Of a DNA stretch of 14,381 bases, positions 13,330 to 14,381 are shown in pieces. A program made the translations under genes and the position numbers. The notes below the pieces were generated by a model, which was not told the DNA's origin, did no database searches, and saw only the letters and a program-made list of their open reading frames with translations. Source of the DNA: an uncultured Oscillospiraceae bacterium (lineage in GTDB: Bacteria; Bacillota; Clostridia; Oscillospirales; Acutalibacteraceae); NCBI GenBank assembly GCA_900543305.1, contig UQQZ01000065.1:1-14381 (forward strand), read 5' to 3'. Position 1 is the first letter of the stretch, and each line of letters opens with the position of its first letter.

Positions 13330-14381
13330 GTGACCATCTCCTCGTATTACTCCCTGGCGTACCTGTTGGTACTGCTGCCCCTTTCCGTGGGGTTTTATGG
13401 CATCCTCCCTCAAAGACTCCGCAGAATCGCCCTGCTCGTCTTTAACTATGCCTTTTTCCTGGCAGTCAGCGGAAAACTGATCCTTTTCCTGTTGTTGTCC
13501 ACCCTTTCCATCCACCATGTGGGACTGTGGTTGTCCGCCCTCCAAAAGGAGGGGGATGCCCGGCGGCTGGAAGTCCCTAAGGAACAGCGCAAAACCTTAA
13601 AAGCCCAGTATCTCCGGCGGCAGCGGCTGGTGATGGGATTCGCCGCCCTGTTTCACCTGGGGATCCTTCTGGGACTCAAGTACACCCCCTTCTTCGCGGT
13701 CAATGCCAACTCCCTCCTGGGATGGCTGGGACTTCCTTTGGCCCTGCCGGTTCCCTCCTTTGTGCTGCCCATCGGGATCTCCTTCTACACTTTACAGGCC
13801 ATGGGTTACCTCTTTGACGTGTACCGCCGGGTGATTCCCGGGGACAGGAACCTGCTGCGTCTGGCCTTGTTCATGAGCTTTTTCCCCCAGATCATGGAGG
13901 GACCCATCTGCCGGTATTCCCAGACCGCCCAGACTCTGTGGGAGGTCCCCAAGCTCCGCTATGAAAACTTGCTGCTGGGAGGCCAGCGAATCCTCTGGGG
14001 CATGGTGAAGAAAATGGTGGTGGCTGACCGGCTGAACCTGCTGATTCAAAATGTCTTCGGCCACTATAACCGCTATGACGGGTTTGTCATTGCTCTGGCG
14101 GCGGTAGGGTATACCTTCCAGCTGTACATGGACTTCTCCGGAACTATGGATGTGGTTCTGGGCAGCGGCCAGCTCTTCGGAATCTCCCTGCCGGAAAATT
14201 TCCAGCGGCCTTTCTTTTCCAAATCCATCTCCGAATTCTGGAAGCGCTGGCACATCACCCTGGGCGCCTGGTTTAAGGACTACCTTTTCTATCCCCTGTC
14301 TCTGTCCAAGCCCCTGAAACATCTGACCAGCTGGGGCCGGAAACGGCTGGGCAACCACTACGGCCCTCTGCTGGGGGGAAG
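13330..14381 (+). CDS. MBOAT-family membrane O-acyltransferase (DltB/AlgI-like), truncated by window end
   Basis: The frame runs from GTG at 13330 to the window edge (350 codons so far). Hydrophobic segments begin at once (YYSLAYLLVLLPLSVGFYGI) and alternate with loops. Family landmarks are LPIGISFYTLQAMGYLFDVYR (about 153-173), FMSFFPQIMEGPI (about 181-193), LYMDFSGTMDVVLG (about 264-277) and EFWKRWHITLGAWFKDYLFYPL (about 302-323) with conserved His308. The second catalytic His lies beyond the window. MBOAT proteins of the DltB/AlgI type take acyl groups from a carrier or donor inside the cell and move them to polymers outside. GAGGAGG eight bases upstream supports the GTG start; an ATG at 13326 is in another frame. 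A DltD-like partner may follow downstream. Confidence 0.93.
   Translation, partial: MTISSYYSLAYLLVLLPLSVGFYGILPQRLRRIALLVFNYAFFLAVSGKLILFLLLSTLSIHHVGLWLSALQKEGDARRLEVPKEQRKTLKAQYLRRQRLVMGFAALFHLGILLGLKYTPFFAVNANSLLGWLGLPLALPVPSFVLPIGISFYTLQAMGYLFDVYRRVIPGDRNLLRLALFMSFFPQIMEGPICRYSQTAQTLWEVPKLRYENLLLGGQRILWGMVKKMVVADRLNLLIQNVFGHYNRYDGFVIALAAVGYTFQLYMDFSGTMDVVLGSGQLFGISLPENFQRPFFSKSISEFWKRWHITLGAWFKDYLFYPLSLSKPLKHLTSWGRKRLGNHYGPLLGG

Overview
The window looks like a chromosomal segment of a GC-rich gut-type member of the Clostridia (Oscillospirales-like). The best taxonomic marker is a SCIFF peptide with its radical SAM maturase, a pair characteristic of Clostridia. AGGAGG-type ribosome binding sites, Gram-positive promoters and many intrinsic terminators agree with this. 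No rRNA, tRNA, CRISPR array, IS element or phage gene was recognised.

Layout. (1) 1-1772: a very acidic protein end, possibly cut by the window edge, then a HipA-like kinase with its own promoter. (2) 1773-2248: a 476-base gene-poor stretch with a candidate structured small RNA (extended -10 promoter to strong terminator), further hairpins, and the SCIFF promoter. (3) 2249-5255: SCIFF peptide, an intercistronic attenuator-like hairpin, SCIFF maturase, and a translationally coupled (ATGA) Orn/Lys/Arg decarboxylase-family enzyme, closed by a strong terminator. (4) 5274-7361: a YeiH-family transporter divergent from a LysR regulator, with a T-N11-A box placed to act on both promoters. (5) 7381-8115: a Lys/Ser-repeat lipoprotein behind four TTAAR boxes at exact 10-bp spacing, ending in a 13-bp-stem terminator. 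(6) 8177-14381: response regulator, sensor kinase, stand-alone adenylation enzyme, LysA-type PLP decarboxylase, small carrier protein and a truncated MBOAT O-acyltransferase, all co-directional.

The most interesting unit is region 6. The adenylation enzyme, carrier and MBOAT correspond to DltA, DltC and DltB of teichoic acid D-alanylation, but a diaminopimelate-decarboxylase-like enzyme sits between the first two. Adenylation enzyme, carrier and fold-III decarboxylase sets are known from natural product pathways (VinN/VinL/VinO in vicenistatin; BtrK acting on glutamyl-BtrI in butirosin), where the decarboxylase works on a carrier-bound acidic amino acid. I infer a surface modification system that may add a decarboxylated amino acid (for example a beta-alanyl- or GABA-like group) or lysine rather than D-alanine. 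It would be controlled by the adjacent two-component system and perhaps linked to the cationic lipoprotein. All functions are inferred from sequence only.
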